This document shows, piece after piece, positions 25,759 through 34,095 of a stretch of 64,000 nt of DNA (its first letter is position 1; the number at the start of each line of letters is the position of its first letter). This stretch comes from Kitasatospora aureofaciens (GTDB taxonomy: Bacteria > Actinomycetota > Actinomycetes > Streptomycetales > Streptomycetaceae), in the NCBI RefSeq assembly GCF_001188955.3, contig NZ_JPRF03000024.1:1-64000 (forward strand), read 5' to 3'. The notes beneath the pieces were generated by a model. That model worked only from the letters and a program-made list of their open reading frames with translations, had not been told where the DNA came from and ran no database searches. Both the position numbers and the translations under genes were made by a program.

Positions 25759-26712
25759 TCAGGGGGCGGTGAGGTCCGCCCGCAGCCTGGTCAGCGTGCG
25801 GTTGAGGAGCCGGGAGACGTGCATCTGGGACAGCCCGAGACGGGCGCCGATCTGGGACTGGGTGAGTTCCTCGCCGAAGCGCATGGACAGGATCTGCCGG
25901 TCGCGCTCCGGCAGGGCGGCGACGAGCGGCTTGAGGACGATCAGGTTCTCGATCGTGTCGAACCTCCGGTCCTCCTCGCCGAGGCGCTGGGCGAGCGGGC
26001 CGAGGTCCTCCTCGCCCTCGGTTCCGGAGGCGTCCAGGGAGCCGGCGGTGTGGCCGTTGGCCGCGGCCAGGCCCTCGATCACCTCTTCCTCCGGCAGGTC
26101 GAGGTGGTCGGCGAGCTCGGCGGCCGTCGGCGAGCGGCCGAGCCGCTGGAACAGCACGTCGCGGGCCTTGGCCAGGGTGATCCGCAGTTCCTGCAGGCGG
26201 CGCGGCACGTGCACGGCCCAGGTGGCGTCGCGGAAGTGGCGGCGGATCTCGCCCAGGATGGTCGGCAGCGCGAAGGTCACGAACTCCGCGCCGTGGCCGG
26301 GGTCGAAACGGTCGATCGCCTTGATCAGGCCCAGCGAGCCGACCTGTATCAGGTCCTCCTCGGGTTCCTGGCGGTTGCCGACCCGGCGGATCGCGTACCG
26401 CACCAGGGACAGGTTGAGCTCGATGAGCGTGGCGCGCACGTACGAGTACTCGGCGGTGCCCTCCTCCAGCATGGACAGCCTGGCCAGCAGCACCCTGGTC
26501 AGCTCGCGGGCGTCGGCGGGCGCGACCTGCCGCGGATCCTCGATGTCGGCGAGCTCCGGGAGGTCCGGGTGTCCTGACGGTCCCGAGAACCCTCTGGGCC
26601 CCGGGAGGCCCGGGGCGGCAGCCCGGTCGGCACCGGGCGCGTCGACCGTCGGGGCCTCGTCCGGGGCCGGGGCTGTCACGCGGTGGAGGAGTTCGTCACT
26701 GGTCGTGGCCAT
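25759..26712 (-). CDS. SigB/SigF/SigG-family stress sigma factor
   Basis: The 317-residue protein carries sigma regions 2, 3 and 4 of the SigB group: EEDLIQVGSLGLIKAIDRFD (near residue 120), EIRRHFRDATWAVHVPRRLQ (near 160), a region 3 helix block with RSPTAAELADHLDLPEEEV, and region 4 ELTQSQIGARLGLSQMHVSR (near 285). The N-terminal 70 residues are a disordered Pro/Gly tail. AAAGGA precedes the ATG. A SigB-type promoter lies upstream, so it probably autoregulates. First gene of a sigma, STAS, HATPase operon. Confidence 0.93.
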   Translation of the reverse strand: MATTSDELLHRVTAPAPDEAPTVDAPGADRAAAPGLPGPRGFSGPSGHPDLPELADIEDPRQVAPADARELTRVLLARLSMLEEGTAEYSYVRATLIELNLSLVRYAIRRVGNRQEPEEDLIQVGSLGLIKAIDRFDPGHGAEFVTFALPTILGEIRRHFRDATWAVHVPRRLQELRITLAKARDVLFQRLGRSPTAAELADHLDLPEEEVIEGLAAANGHTAGSLDASGTEGEEDLGPLAQRLGEEDRRFDTIENLIVLKPLVAALPERDRQILSMRFGEELTQSQIGARLGLSQMHVSRLLNRTLTRLRADLTAP

Positions 26713-26749
26713 GTCGGTCCTTTCCCCTCGGCGTACGGTCCGTCCCCGG

Positions 26750-26774
26750 ATACCCGCCCAGTCCGATGGCATGC
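26750..26774 (-). promoter_or_regulatory. SigB-type promoter of the sigma/STAS/HATPase operon
   Basis: On the minus strand GCAT, then 15 bases, then GGGTAT matches the Streptomyces SigB-family consensus (GNNT, 14-16 bases, GGGTAY). The transcript would start near 26743, about 30 bases before the sigma ATG. This implies positive autoregulation, as known for S. coelicolor SigB. Confidence 0.6.
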
Positions 26775-26937
26775 CTGCTCGGACTGTGAGGGTTGCGTGA
26801 ACGAACGGCTGGGCCGGGGAAACAGTGGGCGCATTCCGTACGGTACCCGTCGCGGATCGTGCATGCCCGGCGGGGATCGGGGCACCCGGACCCCGTGCAG
26901 TAGCGGAGACCGAGGAGGAGAAGGAGAGGACGGGACG

Positions 26938-27372
26938 ATGGGACGGATCGAGGAATCGGTCGAGGTGGCCGCGCCGCTCGGCGAGGTCTACCGGCACTGG
27001 GTGCACTGCGAGGACTTCCCACAGTTCATGCGCGGCGTGGTCAGCGTCGACGTGTCCGGCCGCGGCAGCAGCAGCTGGGTGGTCGAAACCGCGGGCGGCC
27101 GAAGGGAGTTCGAGGCCGTGACCACCGAGGTCGTGGAGGGCGAGCGGGTGGCCTGGGACGGCGGCAGCGGCCCGGTGCGGCACAGCGGCGTGGTGACCTT
27201 CCACCACGTCGACGACCGTACGACCCGGGTGATGCTCCAGCTGGAGGTCGAGCCGCCCGGGCTCTGGGCGCACCTCGCCGAGGCGCTCGGCTTCGTCGAC
27301 CGCCGGGTCATCGACGACCTGAACGACTTCAAGCACCACGTCGAGCGGAGCAGCGGGCTGCCCGCGGGCTGA
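26938..27372 (+). CDS. SRPBCC-family (polyketide cyclase/START-like) protein
   Basis: The 144-residue protein is one SRPBCC fold: SVEVAAPLGEVYRHWVHCED at the start, the FPQFMRGVVSV strand, GVVTFHHVDDRTTRVML, and the long C-terminal helix ending DFKHHVE. Members of this branch (cyclase/dehydrase-like, often next to general stress genes) bind a hydrophobic ligand; the ligand is unknown. A purine-rich GGAGGAGAAGGAGAGG stretch gives a very strong ribosome-binding site. Divergent from the SigB-type operon and first in a plus-strand run of stress-like genes. Confidence 0.85.
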   Translation: MGRIEESVEVAAPLGEVYRHWVHCEDFPQFMRGVVSVDVSGRGSSSWVVETAGGRREFEAVTTEVVEGERVAWDGGSGPVRHSGVVTFHHVDDRTTRVMLQLEVEPPGLWAHLAEALGFVDRRVIDDLNDFKHHVERSSGLPAG

Positions 27373-27462
27373 ACTGCCGCCGGATCGCGAATCCGTGGGC
27401 ATGGACCGCGACATCGGGGGCAGCCGAGCCCGTACGACCCACCCGGACGAACGGAGGCAGAC

Positions 27463-27831
27463 ATGAACGAGCGCCACAACATCTGGGAGTTCCGCACCGC
27501 CGCCGGGCACACCGCCGGCACCGACCTCGTCGGCTTCCACGTCGAGGCCACCGACGGCGCGATCGGCAAGGTCGACAAGCTGTCGGAGGAGGTCGGCGAG
27601 CAGTACCTGGTCGTCGACACCGGGCCGTGGATCTTCGGCCGACGGGTCCTGCTCCCGGCAGGCACCGTGACGCGCATCGAGCTCGGCGAGCGGAAGGTCT
27701 ACGTCGACCGCTCCAAGGACGAGATCAAGCACAGCCCCGAGCTCGACGACGCCGAGCCCCACCAGGAGAACGACACCCGCGAACGCTTCGGGCCCTACTA
27801 CGACCGCCTCTACGGCGGCCGGATCCTCTGA
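27463..27831 (+). CDS. PRC-barrel domain protein
   Basis: The 122-residue protein has a PRC-barrel domain (about residues 20-85; GFHVEATDGAIGKVDKLSEE, then YLVVDTGPWIFGRRVLLPAG) and an acidic, His/Glu-rich C-terminal tail (HQENDTRERFGPYYDRLYG). Cytoplasmic; PRC-barrel proteins of this size are common in actinobacterial stress regulons, with unknown biochemistry. GGAGGC ribosome-binding site. Confidence 0.85.
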   Translation: MNERHNIWEFRTAAGHTAGTDLVGFHVEATDGAIGKVDKLSEEVGEQYLVVDTGPWIFGRRVLLPAGTVTRIELGERKVYVDRSKDEIKHSPELDDAEPHQENDTRERFGPYYDRLYGGRIL

Positions 27832-27889
27832 CCGGGCAGCCGGAGGAGCCGCCGGGAGGACCGGACCCGAGAACGGGACGGCGGGACAG

Positions 27890-27977
27890 CACGGCAGGCA
27901 CCACAGCACGACGGACGAGACACCACAGCACAGCAGGCACCACAGCACAACGGACCGAACAGGCACCACAGAAGAAC
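27890..27977. repeat. imperfect ACCACAGCAC repeats in a gene leader
   Basis: CAGGCACCACAGCAC recurs about four times with variable spacers between the PRC-barrel and SsgA-like genes. The same kind of A/C-rich iteration occurs at about 28460-28550 before the proline-rich gene. They may be expansions in untranslated leaders. Confidence 0.7.
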
Positions 27978-28040
27978 GGGCGGGGACAGCCCGTGGCCGT
28001 CCCCGCCCGACGAATCCCGGGAAAAAGGGGAACCCCTGCC

Positions 28041-28436
28041 ATGGAACGTGTCACCACCCGGATCACCATGCGACTGATGACCGGCGACGAACGCAGCCGG
28101 GACCTGGACGTCGACTGGTCCTACCGGGCCACCGAACCCCACGCGGTGGAGCTGGACTTCACGTCCTACCAGGCCGGGGCGGTCTGGGCGCTCTCGCGCG
28201 ACCTGCTCCTGTCCGGCCTGCACGAGCCCTCCGGCGAGGGGGACGTCCACATCACGCCGTACGAGGACACCCGCCTGCTGATCGCGCTGGCCGGGCAGGA
28301 GGGCGTCGCCCTGCTCGCCGTCCCCGCCGGGGCGGTCGCGCGGTTCCTGGCCGCCACCGTCAGGCTCGTCCCGCCGGGGCAGGAACACGCCCGGATCGAC
28401 TGGGACCGCGGCCTGGAGGACCTGCTGGCCGCCTGA
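28041..28436 (+). CDS. SsgA-family sporulation/cell division regulator (SALP)
   Basis: The 131-residue protein matches the SsgA-like protein family in length and blocks: VDWSYRATEPHAVELDFTSY near 29-48, WALSRDLLLSGL near 53-64, and the DVHITPYEDTRLLIAL strand. These proteins, found in sporulating actinomycetes, guide septum placement and wall remodelling. Its place in a stress-gene run is unusual for the classical members. AAAAAGGGGAA precedes the ATG. Confidence 0.9.
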   Translation: MERVTTRITMRLMTGDERSRDLDVDWSYRATEPHAVELDFTSYQAGAVWALSRDLLLSGLHEPSGEGDVHITPYEDTRLLIALAGQEGVALLAVPAGAVARFLAATVRLVPPGQEHARIDWDRGLEDLLAA

Positions 28437-28561
28437 TCCGCACGCCGCGCCGAAGCTCGCCCCACCAGGAGCGTGCCCGACCGGAACGCGCCCCACCGGA
28501 ACGCGTCCGCCGAAACACGCTCCACCGCAACATCTCCACCGCACCAAGAGGAGTTCTCGCC

Positions 28562-28783
28562 ATGACGACCGCCCCCGCCCAGCCCGGCCTTCCGTCGCCC
28601 GCGCCGGAGCCCGAGGCGCCGCCGAGGCCGACGCCCTCGCCCGCCCCGCCCCTGGTGCCCGATCCCCCGCCGCCGCCCGGCTCGCCCGTCCCTCCGCCGG
28701 AGCCGCGGCCCGCGCCCGGCCCGGTCCCCGAACCGGCCACCCCGCAGCCGGGCCGTCCGCATCCGGTGGAGCCGCCCGACTGA
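28562..28783 (+). CDS. small proline-rich protein, 73 aa
   Basis: AGAGGAG eight bases before the ATG supports a short reading frame that is about half proline (VPDPPPPPGSPVPPPEPRP). It lacks a signal peptide and membrane segment. Spacing and strand fit a run from the SRPBCC gene to the MscS gene. No function can be inferred; GC-rich DNA often gives spurious Pro-rich frames, so confidence is moderate. Confidence 0.5.
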   Translation: MTTAPAQPGLPSPAPEPEAPPRPTPSPAPPLVPDPPPPPGSPVPPPEPRPAPGPVPEPATPQPGRPHPVEPPD

Positions 28784-28910
28784 ACGGCCCGTCGCCGACC
28801 ACCCCGCGCCGTCGCCCGCCTCCCGACGCCCGCCTCCCGTCGGTGTCGCCGGGGTCCGGGCCCGCGTCGGCCCCCGGCACCCGTCACCGAACCCGAAAGG
28901 AGCGCAGCAC

Positions 28911-30035
28911 ATGTGGTGGAGCCTGCTCCGCCTCGCCGTCGCCGGCGTCGCCACTGCCCTGTTCACCTACGGCCTGGACCGGGCCGTCCAGGTGCTGGCG
29001 CGGCGCCTGACGGCCCCCCGGGGCACGGACGGCGTCCCGGAAGTGCTACGCAAGTGCCGTCGCCCGGTCCTGGCGCTGACCGGGTGCCTCCTGCTCTCCG
29101 CCGCCCAGCCGTGGATCAACGCCCCGTCCGAGGCCCGCGAGGGGCTGCGGCACCTGGCAGTGATCCTCGCGATCTCCTCGGGCGGGTGGCTCTGCGGCCG
29201 CCTGGTGGCGATCCTGGTGGACGGTGCCACCCGGCTCGCCGTGTACCGGCGCGAGCCCGCCTGGGCGGGCCGTGCCCGGACCCAGGCCAGTCTGCTCGGC
29301 CGGATCTGCCAGGCGGTCGTCGCGGTCGTCACCCTGGGTGCCGTCCTGATGACCTTCCCGGCGGTGCGCGGCATCGGTACCAGCCTGCTGGCCTCCGCCG
29401 GGCTGGTCGGCGTGGTGGCGGGCGTGGCGGCGCAGAGCACGCTCGCCAACGTGTTCGCCGGGGTGCAGATGGCCTTCGGCGACCTCGCCCGGATCGGCGA
29501 CGTCGTGGTGGTGGCCGGTGAGTGGGGGACGGTGGAGGAGATCACCCTGACCGCCGTGGTGATAGCGACCTGGGACCAGCGCCGACTGATCATGCCGATG
29601 TCGTACTTCGTCGGCCGCCCGTTCGAGAACTGGTCCCGCCGCTCCAGCCGGATCACGGGTACCGCTCTGCTCCACCTCGACCACCACGCCCCGGTCGGGC
29701 TGCTGCGGCAGGAGTTCGACGACTACCTGGCGAAGAGCGAGCTGTGGGACGGCCAGGGCAGCGCCCTCCAGGTGGTCGACACCACCCCGACCACCATCGT
29801 GGTCCGGGTGCTGGCCACGGCGGCGAACGGCAGTGACGCCTTCGAGCTGCGCTGCAGGCTGCGCGAGCACCTCATCGACTACCTGCGCGAGGAGCACCCG
29901 TACGCGCTGCCGCGCATCCCGGTGGCGGAGGCGCCGGTGCGCCGCCCGGACTGCCCGGAGGCCCCGCGCGCCTCCCACGCCCCGCACAGCCCCCGCCCGC
30001 CGTCCCAGGGCCGCAGGGGGCAGGACGCGAGGTAG
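28911..30035 (+). CDS. MscS-family mechanosensitive ion channel
   Basis: The 374-residue protein has four hydrophobic helices (about 5-25, 45-65, 80-105, 125-145) and the signature MscS pore helix GLVGVVAGVAAQSTLANVFA near residues 163-182. The beta domain follows (RIGDVVVVAGEWGTVEEITL, about 193-212). A C-terminal alpha/beta domain and a disordered Pro/Arg tail close it. Such channels open under membrane tension to release solutes on osmotic downshift. Its position after SigB-type, SRPBCC, PRC and SsgA-like genes supports an osmotic-stress module. AAAGGAG ribosome-binding site. Confidence 0.92.
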   Translation: MWWSLLRLAVAGVATALFTYGLDRAVQVLARRLTAPRGTDGVPEVLRKCRRPVLALTGCLLLSAAQPWINAPSEAREGLRHLAVILAISSGGWLCGRLVAILVDGATRLAVYRREPAWAGRARTQASLLGRICQAVVAVVTLGAVLMTFPAVRGIGTSLLASAGLVGVVAGVAAQSTLANVFAGVQMAFGDLARIGDVVVVAGEWGTVEEITLTAVVIATWDQRRLIMPMSYFVGRPFENWSRRSSRITGTALLHLDHHAPVGLLRQEFDDYLAKSELWDGQGSALQVVDTTPTTIVVRVLATAANGSDAFELRCRLREHLIDYLREEHPYALPRIPVAEAPVRRPDCPEAPRASHAPHSPRPPSQGRRGQDAR

Positions 30036-30075
30036 GGGCACCGCGGGGCAGGACGCGAGGCAGGGGCCACCAGGT
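30017..30075. repeat. direct repeat before the ATP-grasp-like gene
   Basis: GGGGCAGGACGCGAGGTAGG and a near copy with one change (GGGGCAGGACGCGAGGCAGG) lie head to tail, followed by a TAGGCT -10-like hexamer at about 30073. It spans the end of the MscS gene and the promoter region of the next. Confidence 0.65.
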
Positions 30076-30109
30076 AGGCTGATCCGATCAGATGATCTTC
30101 AGGAGAACC

Positions 30110-30946
30110 ATGCCTGCCGGTGCCCAGCCCCGCGTCCTGCTCGTCACCGACCTGGCCTACCAGGCCCGGGGCCGCCGGTACTGCGACGAGGACATCCAGC
30201 TCGCCGCCCGGCTGCGCGAGGACTTCGACGTCGCCCTGTGCCACCCGCTGGACGCCGCCGCGCTGTTGGACTCCTTCGACGTGGTCCTCGTCCGCAACAG
30301 CGGCCCGGTGCTCAACTACCGCGCCGAGTACGAGGACTTCCGCGCCCGGGCACTGGAACGCGGCGCCCGGGTGTACACCCAGCTGACCGGGCGCGGCGAC
30401 ATGGCCGGCAAGCAGTACCTGCTCGACCTCACCGCCGCCGGGTACCCCGTCATCCCCACCGTCGACCGGGCCGAGGAGCTCCCCCGGCTGCCCGTCGTCC
30501 CCGAGTACGTCGTCAAGCCGAAGCTCGGCGCCGACTCGATCGGCCTGCGGATCGTCCCCCTCGAGCAGCTCGGCACCGTCCGCTACGACGAGGACCTCCT
30601 GGTCCAGCCGCTGATCCGGTTCGCCTACGAGGTCTCGTTCTACTTCGTCGACGACGCCTTCCAGTACGCCCTGCACGCCCCCGACCCGGAGCAGCGCTGG
30701 CGCCTCGAACCCTACGAACCCACCGCCGCCGACCTGGAGTTCGCCCGGCGCTTCATCGCCTGGAACACCGTCGAGCACGGCATCCAGCGGGTCGACGCCT
30801 GCCGCACCCCCGAGGGCGGACTCCTCCTCGTCGAGCTGGAGGACCTCAACCCCTACCTGTCCCTCGACCTGGTCGACGAGGCCACCCGGGACCGCTTCGT
30901 CGCCGCCCTCAAGGCCTCGCTGCACACCCTCGTTACCCGGCCCTGA
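30110..30946 (+). CDS. ATP-grasp-like protein
   Basis: The 278-residue protein has the shape of a small ATP-grasp ligase. An N-terminal Rossmann-like part (VLLVTDLAYQARG, DVVLVRNSGPVL) is followed by VPEYVVKPKLGADSIGLRIV (probable nucleotide-binding Lys strand, about residues 135-154) and by LLLVELEDLNPYLSLD (about 240-255), the acidic and Asn metal-binding strand. The substrate is unknown. ATG 30110 follows CAGGAGAACC; ATG 30092 is an upstream alternative. The 3' end overlaps the convergent sirtuin gene by 14 bases. Confidence 0.7.
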   Translation: MPAGAQPRVLLVTDLAYQARGRRYCDEDIQLAARLREDFDVALCHPLDAAALLDSFDVVLVRNSGPVLNYRAEYEDFRARALERGARVYTQLTGRGDMAGKQYLLDLTAAGYPVIPTVDRAEELPRLPVVPEYVVKPKLGADSIGLRIVPLEQLGTVRYDEDLLVQPLIRFAYEVSFYFVDDAFQYALHAPDPEQRWRLEPYEPTAADLEFARRFIAWNTVEHGIQRVDACRTPEGGLLLVELEDLNPYLSLDLVDEATRDRFVAALKASLHTLVTRP

Positions 30947-31799
30947 CCCGCCGGGCCGCCTCGGTCAGCACCGTGCCCAGCGGCAGGGCGACCCGGGCCT
31001 CGGCCAGCTCGTCCCCGCGGGTCGCGCCCTGGTTGACGATCACCACGGGCGTGCCGGCCCGGGCCGCGTGACGCACGAAACGCAGCCCCGACATGACCGT
31101 GAGCGAGGAACCGAGCACCACCAACGCCTGTGCCGCGTCCACCAGTTCGTAGCAGCGCTGGATCCTCGGCCGGGGAACGCTCTCACCGAAGAAGACCACG
31201 TCCGGCTTGAGCACTCCCCCGCACACCGCACACGGGGCGACCCGGAACCCGTCCACCAGCTCCTGCGACAGCTCCGCGTCACCGTCCGGATTGACCCGCG
31301 CGGGGCCGTCCCGGAAGCCGCCGTTCAACTCCTCCAGCCGCCGGTCCAACTCCTCCCGCGAACCGGTCCGCCGACACCCCAGGCACACCACCCGGTGCAA
31401 CCCGCCGTGCAGCTCCACCGCCCCGCGCGTCCCGGCCGCCCGGTGCAGGCCGTCCACGTTCTGGGTGATCACCGCCGCCACGTGCCCCGACCGCCGCAGC
31501 TGCTCCACCGCCCGGTGCCCGGCGTTCGGCTCGGCCCCCGCGATCGCCCGCCACCCCACATGGCTGCGCGCCCAGTACCGCCGCCGGGCCTCCTCGCTCC
31601 CGGTGAACTCCTGGTACGTCATCGGCACCCCGCGCCGCCGACTGCCCGTCTCCCCCCGGTAGTCCGGGATCCCCGACTCCGTCGACAACCCCGCCCCGCT
31701 GAGCACCACCACCCCCCGCCCGGCCAGCAGCCGCACCAGCACCTCCAGCCCGACCGCATCCGCCGCCGTACCGCCGAGACCCACCACCGGCACACCCAT
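30933..31799 (-). CDS. Sir2-family NAD-dependent protein deacylase
   Basis: The 288-residue protein has the sirtuin signature set: VVLSGAGLSTESGIPDYRG (about 30-48), VITQNVDGLHRAAG (about 111-124), the catalytic His in ELHGGLHRVVCLGC, zinc cysteine pairs CLGC and CAVC, PDVVFFGESVP and VLGSSLTVMSG. Class fits the bacterial type that removes acyl groups from lysine using NAD. The partner acetyltransferase is not in the window. Confidence 0.93.
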   Translation of the reverse strand: MGVPVVGLGGTAADAVGLEVLVRLLAGRGVVVLSGAGLSTESGIPDYRGETGSRRRGVPMTYQEFTGSEEARRRYWARSHVGWRAIAGAEPNAGHRAVEQLRRSGHVAAVITQNVDGLHRAAGTRGAVELHGGLHRVVCLGCRRTGSREELDRRLEELNGGFRDGPARVNPDGDAELSQELVDGFRVAPCAVCGGVLKPDVVFFGESVPRPRIQRCYELVDAAQALVVLGSSLTVMSGLRFVRHAARAGTPVVIVNQGATRGDELAEARVALPLGTVLTEAARRVRAG

Positions 31800-32063
31800 G
31801 CCGCCCAGCTTAGGACGTGTCCTGCGGATCCCTGCCGGGTCCGCGACGCTCTCCCGGCCTCCGGCCGGGAGGCACCCCGCCGAAGTCGGTGGCGGAGGGG
31901 CTTCAGTGCAGTCGGCGCGGACGGTGCGCGCCGAATGACCAGGGTTCCGGCCGTGGTCGGGGCTGCCGCTGCGGCTGGGCCGTGCGGGCTCGCCTCTCTC
32001 GGATCGGCGGCGTTCGGATCGTGCCGGCCGGAGAGCAGTCCGGGCGGCCGGGTGTTCCCTCCT
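31800..32063. other. intergenic region with hairpins, possible mobile-element scar
   Basis: No gene is visible. CTCCCGGCC (31851-31859) pairs with GGCCGGGAG (31863-31871), a likely terminator for one flank. The preceding TAGGACGTGTCCTGCGGATC contains the palindrome GGACGTGTCC; its look is like an insertion-sequence end, but I cannot confirm this. Confidence 0.35.
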
Positions 32064-33017
32064 TCAGCGCGACGTGAGGCGCAGGGCGTCGACGGCGAGG
32101 CGGGCGGCGGTGCCGATGGCGGCGTCGGCGGTGGGAAGGGTGATGCTGGTGGCGGCGGCTCGGGTGAAGACGGCCAGGGCGTAGCGGCCGCCGTCGGGGT
32201 ACTCGACGACGCCGACCTCGTGGCGCAGGGTGGGCAGGGTGCCGGTCTTGCCGTGGACGCGCACGTCGTCGAACGGGAAGCCGGAGGCCAGCCGGTGCGG
32301 CCAGACCTGGAGGCCGAGCAGGCGGCGCAGCGCGGCGCCGGGTTCGCCGGGGCAGGCGTCGCCGTGCCAGAGGGCGGCGAGCAGGGCGGTCATCTCGCGG
32401 GCGGTGCTGCGGTTGGTGAAGGCCGGGTCGAGGACCCTGAGCCGGGCGACGACGGCGGGGTCGACCGGGGAGTCCTGGCCGGTGTCTTCGGCGAGGGCGG
32501 CGAACAGCTCGCGGACGGTGTGGACGGCGATGGTGCGGGTCAGGCCCAGCTCGGCCATGGTCCGGTTGACGGTGTCCAGGCCGATCTCGTCCCAGAGTAC
32601 GTCGGCGGCCGCGTTGTCGCTGACCGCGAGGGCCAGGTAGGCGAGGTCGCGCAGCGAGAGCCGGGCGGCGTCGAGCATGGCCGACAGGCCGGTGCGCCCC
32701 GGGGTGCGGCCGGTGGCGGGGAGGTCCACCGGCCGGGTCAGGTCGATCCGTCCGGCGGCGGCCTCGCGGTACAGCGTGACCAGGAGGCAGAGCTTGTGAA
32801 CGCTGGCGGTGCTGACCGGGGTGTCGGCGCCGAGGGCGAGTTCGGCGCCGGTGTCGAGGTCGCGGGCGTGCAGCAGGCCGGTGACTCCGGCCTCGGCGAA
32901 GGCGGCGGCGATGCGGGCGCGCGCGGCGCGGGTGCCGGCGGGTTCGCGAGGGGCGGGGGCGTCCTCTCCCGGATGGTCCCTGCGGGCTCGGTCACCCTTC
33001 GTACGTTCGCTGGTCAC
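32064..33017 (-). CDS. beta-lactamase-like serine protein, BlaB-type regulator candidate
   Basis: The 317-residue protein has the class A beta-lactamase/PBP motifs SVHK (about residue 69), SDN (about 123) and KTG (VHGKTGTLP, about 252), but no ExxLN omega-loop glutamate: the region before STAREM reads RVLDPAFTNR. There is no signal peptide. It shares a GTGA overlap with the LysR gene upstream. In Streptomyces cacaoi blaA (LysR) and blaB (a protein with SxxK, SDN and KTG motifs but no hydrolase activity) together control the divergent blaL. The order and features here match that system, so a sensor role is more likely than drug hydrolysis. Confidence 0.8.
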   Translation of the reverse strand: MTSERTKGDRARRDHPGEDAPAPREPAGTRAARARIAAAFAEAGVTGLLHARDLDTGAELALGADTPVSTASVHKLCLLVTLYREAAAGRIDLTRPVDLPATGRTPGRTGLSAMLDAARLSLRDLAYLALAVSDNAAADVLWDEIGLDTVNRTMAELGLTRTIAVHTVRELFAALAEDTGQDSPVDPAVVARLRVLDPAFTNRSTAREMTALLAALWHGDACPGEPGAALRRLLGLQVWPHRLASGFPFDDVRVHGKTGTLPTLRHEVGVVEYPDGGRYALAVFTRAAATSITLPTADAAIGTAARLAVDALRLTSR

Positions 33018-33961
33018 AGCGGGAACTCCATTGCGGGCCGGGGGAAGAGCGGGCGGTTGGGCAGCTGGGGCACCAGCCCGCCGGGTTCGGTCAGCGCCCG
33101 GTGGGCGGCCTCGGCGAACAGGCGGACGGCGGGCCCGTCCCGCCCGGCCGGCCAGGCGGTGGAGGTGCGCCAGGTCAGCGGGATGCCGGTGAGCGGACGC
33201 CAGACCGTACCCGGCGGCGCCACGGTGCGCGGCACCAGGGCGACGGCGCTGCCGGTGAGCACCAGCGCGCCCGCGACGTCCGGGCCGGGCGGGTCGACGA
33301 CCGCCTCCGGGGTGCAGCCGTGCCGGGCCAGGGTGTTCAGCATCTCGTCGTACAGCGCCGGGGCGGTGGCGCGGGGGAAGAGCACCAGGCGCCGCCCGGT
33401 CAGCTCCGCCACGGCCAGCTCCGGTCGGTCGGCCTGCGGGCCGTCGGCGGCGAGCAGGACGCCCAGCGGCTGGTGCAGGACCGGCCCGAAGGCCAGGCCC
33501 GCGGCCGGGCAGGGGTGGCGGACGACGGCGACGTCCACCGTGTGCTGGGCGAGTTCGCGCACCGCGGCCGCGACCGGCAGTTCCCGCAGGTCGAGCCGGG
33601 TGCCCGGGGAGGAGCTCTCGAAGCCGGTGAGCAGCGCGGCCAGGGCCGCCGGTCCGAGGTCGGGCGGTACGGCCGCGCGCAGGGTGCCCGCCCGGCCGGT
33701 GCGCAGGTCGGCCGCGACGGCCAGCAGGCGGGCGGAGCTCTCCAGCACCTCCTCCGCCTCGTCGAGCAGCAGCCGGCCCGCCGGGGTGAGCGCGACCCCG
33801 CGCGGACCGCGGTCGAACAGGGTGACGCCGAGTTCGCGCTCCAGCCGCTGGATCCGTTGGGAGAGCGAGGGCTGGGCGATCCGCAGCCGCTCGGCGGCGC
33901 GCCCGAAGTGCCGTTCCTCGGCGACGGCACGGAAGTGGCGGAGGTGCCCCAGCAGGTCCAT
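33014..33961 (-). CDS. LysR-family regulator, BlaA-like
   Basis: The 315-residue protein has the LysR winged helix (about residues 1-60; EERHFGRAAERLRIAQPSLS, RLERELGVTLFDRGPRGV) and a substrate-binding domain (about 90-300). It is translationally coupled to the BlaB-like gene and divergent from a class A beta-lactamase gene, 134 bases away, the same arrangement as blaA of S. cacaoi. It probably senses a wall fragment or the BlaB-like partner and activates the lactamase. No ribosome-binding site is evident at the ATG; possibly leaderless. Confidence 0.87.
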   Translation of the reverse strand: MDLLGHLRHFRAVAEERHFGRAAERLRIAQPSLSQRIQRLERELGVTLFDRGPRGVALTPAGRLLLDEAEEVLESSARLLAVAADLRTGRAGTLRAAVPPDLGPAALAALLTGFESSSPGTRLDLRELPVAAAVRELAQHTVDVAVVRHPCPAAGLAFGPVLHQPLGVLLAADGPQADRPELAVAELTGRRLVLFPRATAPALYDEMLNTLARHGCTPEAVVDPPGPDVAGALVLTGSAVALVPRTVAPPGTVWRPLTGIPLTWRTSTAWPAGRDGPAVRLFAEAAHRALTEPGGLVPQLPNRPLFPRPAMEFPL

Positions 33962-33969
33962 GAACAGGA

Positions 33970-33992
33970 ATCATAGGCAATCCGATATGGAT
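33970..33992. promoter_or_regulatory. LysR-type operator candidate (ATCATA ... TATGGAT)
   Basis: An imperfect inverted repeat, ATCATA and TATGGAT separated by ten bases, lies nine bases upstream of the LysR start and about 105 bases before the beta-lactamase. It fits the T-N11-A architecture of LysR sites and is the most AT-rich part of the gap. Confidence 0.5.
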
Positions 33993-34095
33993 CCGTTCAC
34001 CATCATGGTCTTGGACCGGAGTCCTGACGGCCTGTTTAGCTGAGGCCACGGGCCGACCACGCGGCCTTCCCGTACGTCTGATCTGGAGACCACCG

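Noticed and set aside
31811..31880. An insertion sequence end
   Set aside because: Only a short palindrome and hairpin are visible, with no transposase or matching inverted repeat nearby; kept only as a note.
32064..33017. A second resistance beta-lactamase
   Set aside because: The omega-loop Glu and the signal peptide are missing and the gene is coupled to a LysR regulator, so a regulatory role fits better.
31068..34043. A 991-codon plus-strand frame across the sirtuin, BlaB-like and LysR genes
   Set aside because: It spans three genes with clear motifs on the other strand and has no recognisable domain of its own.
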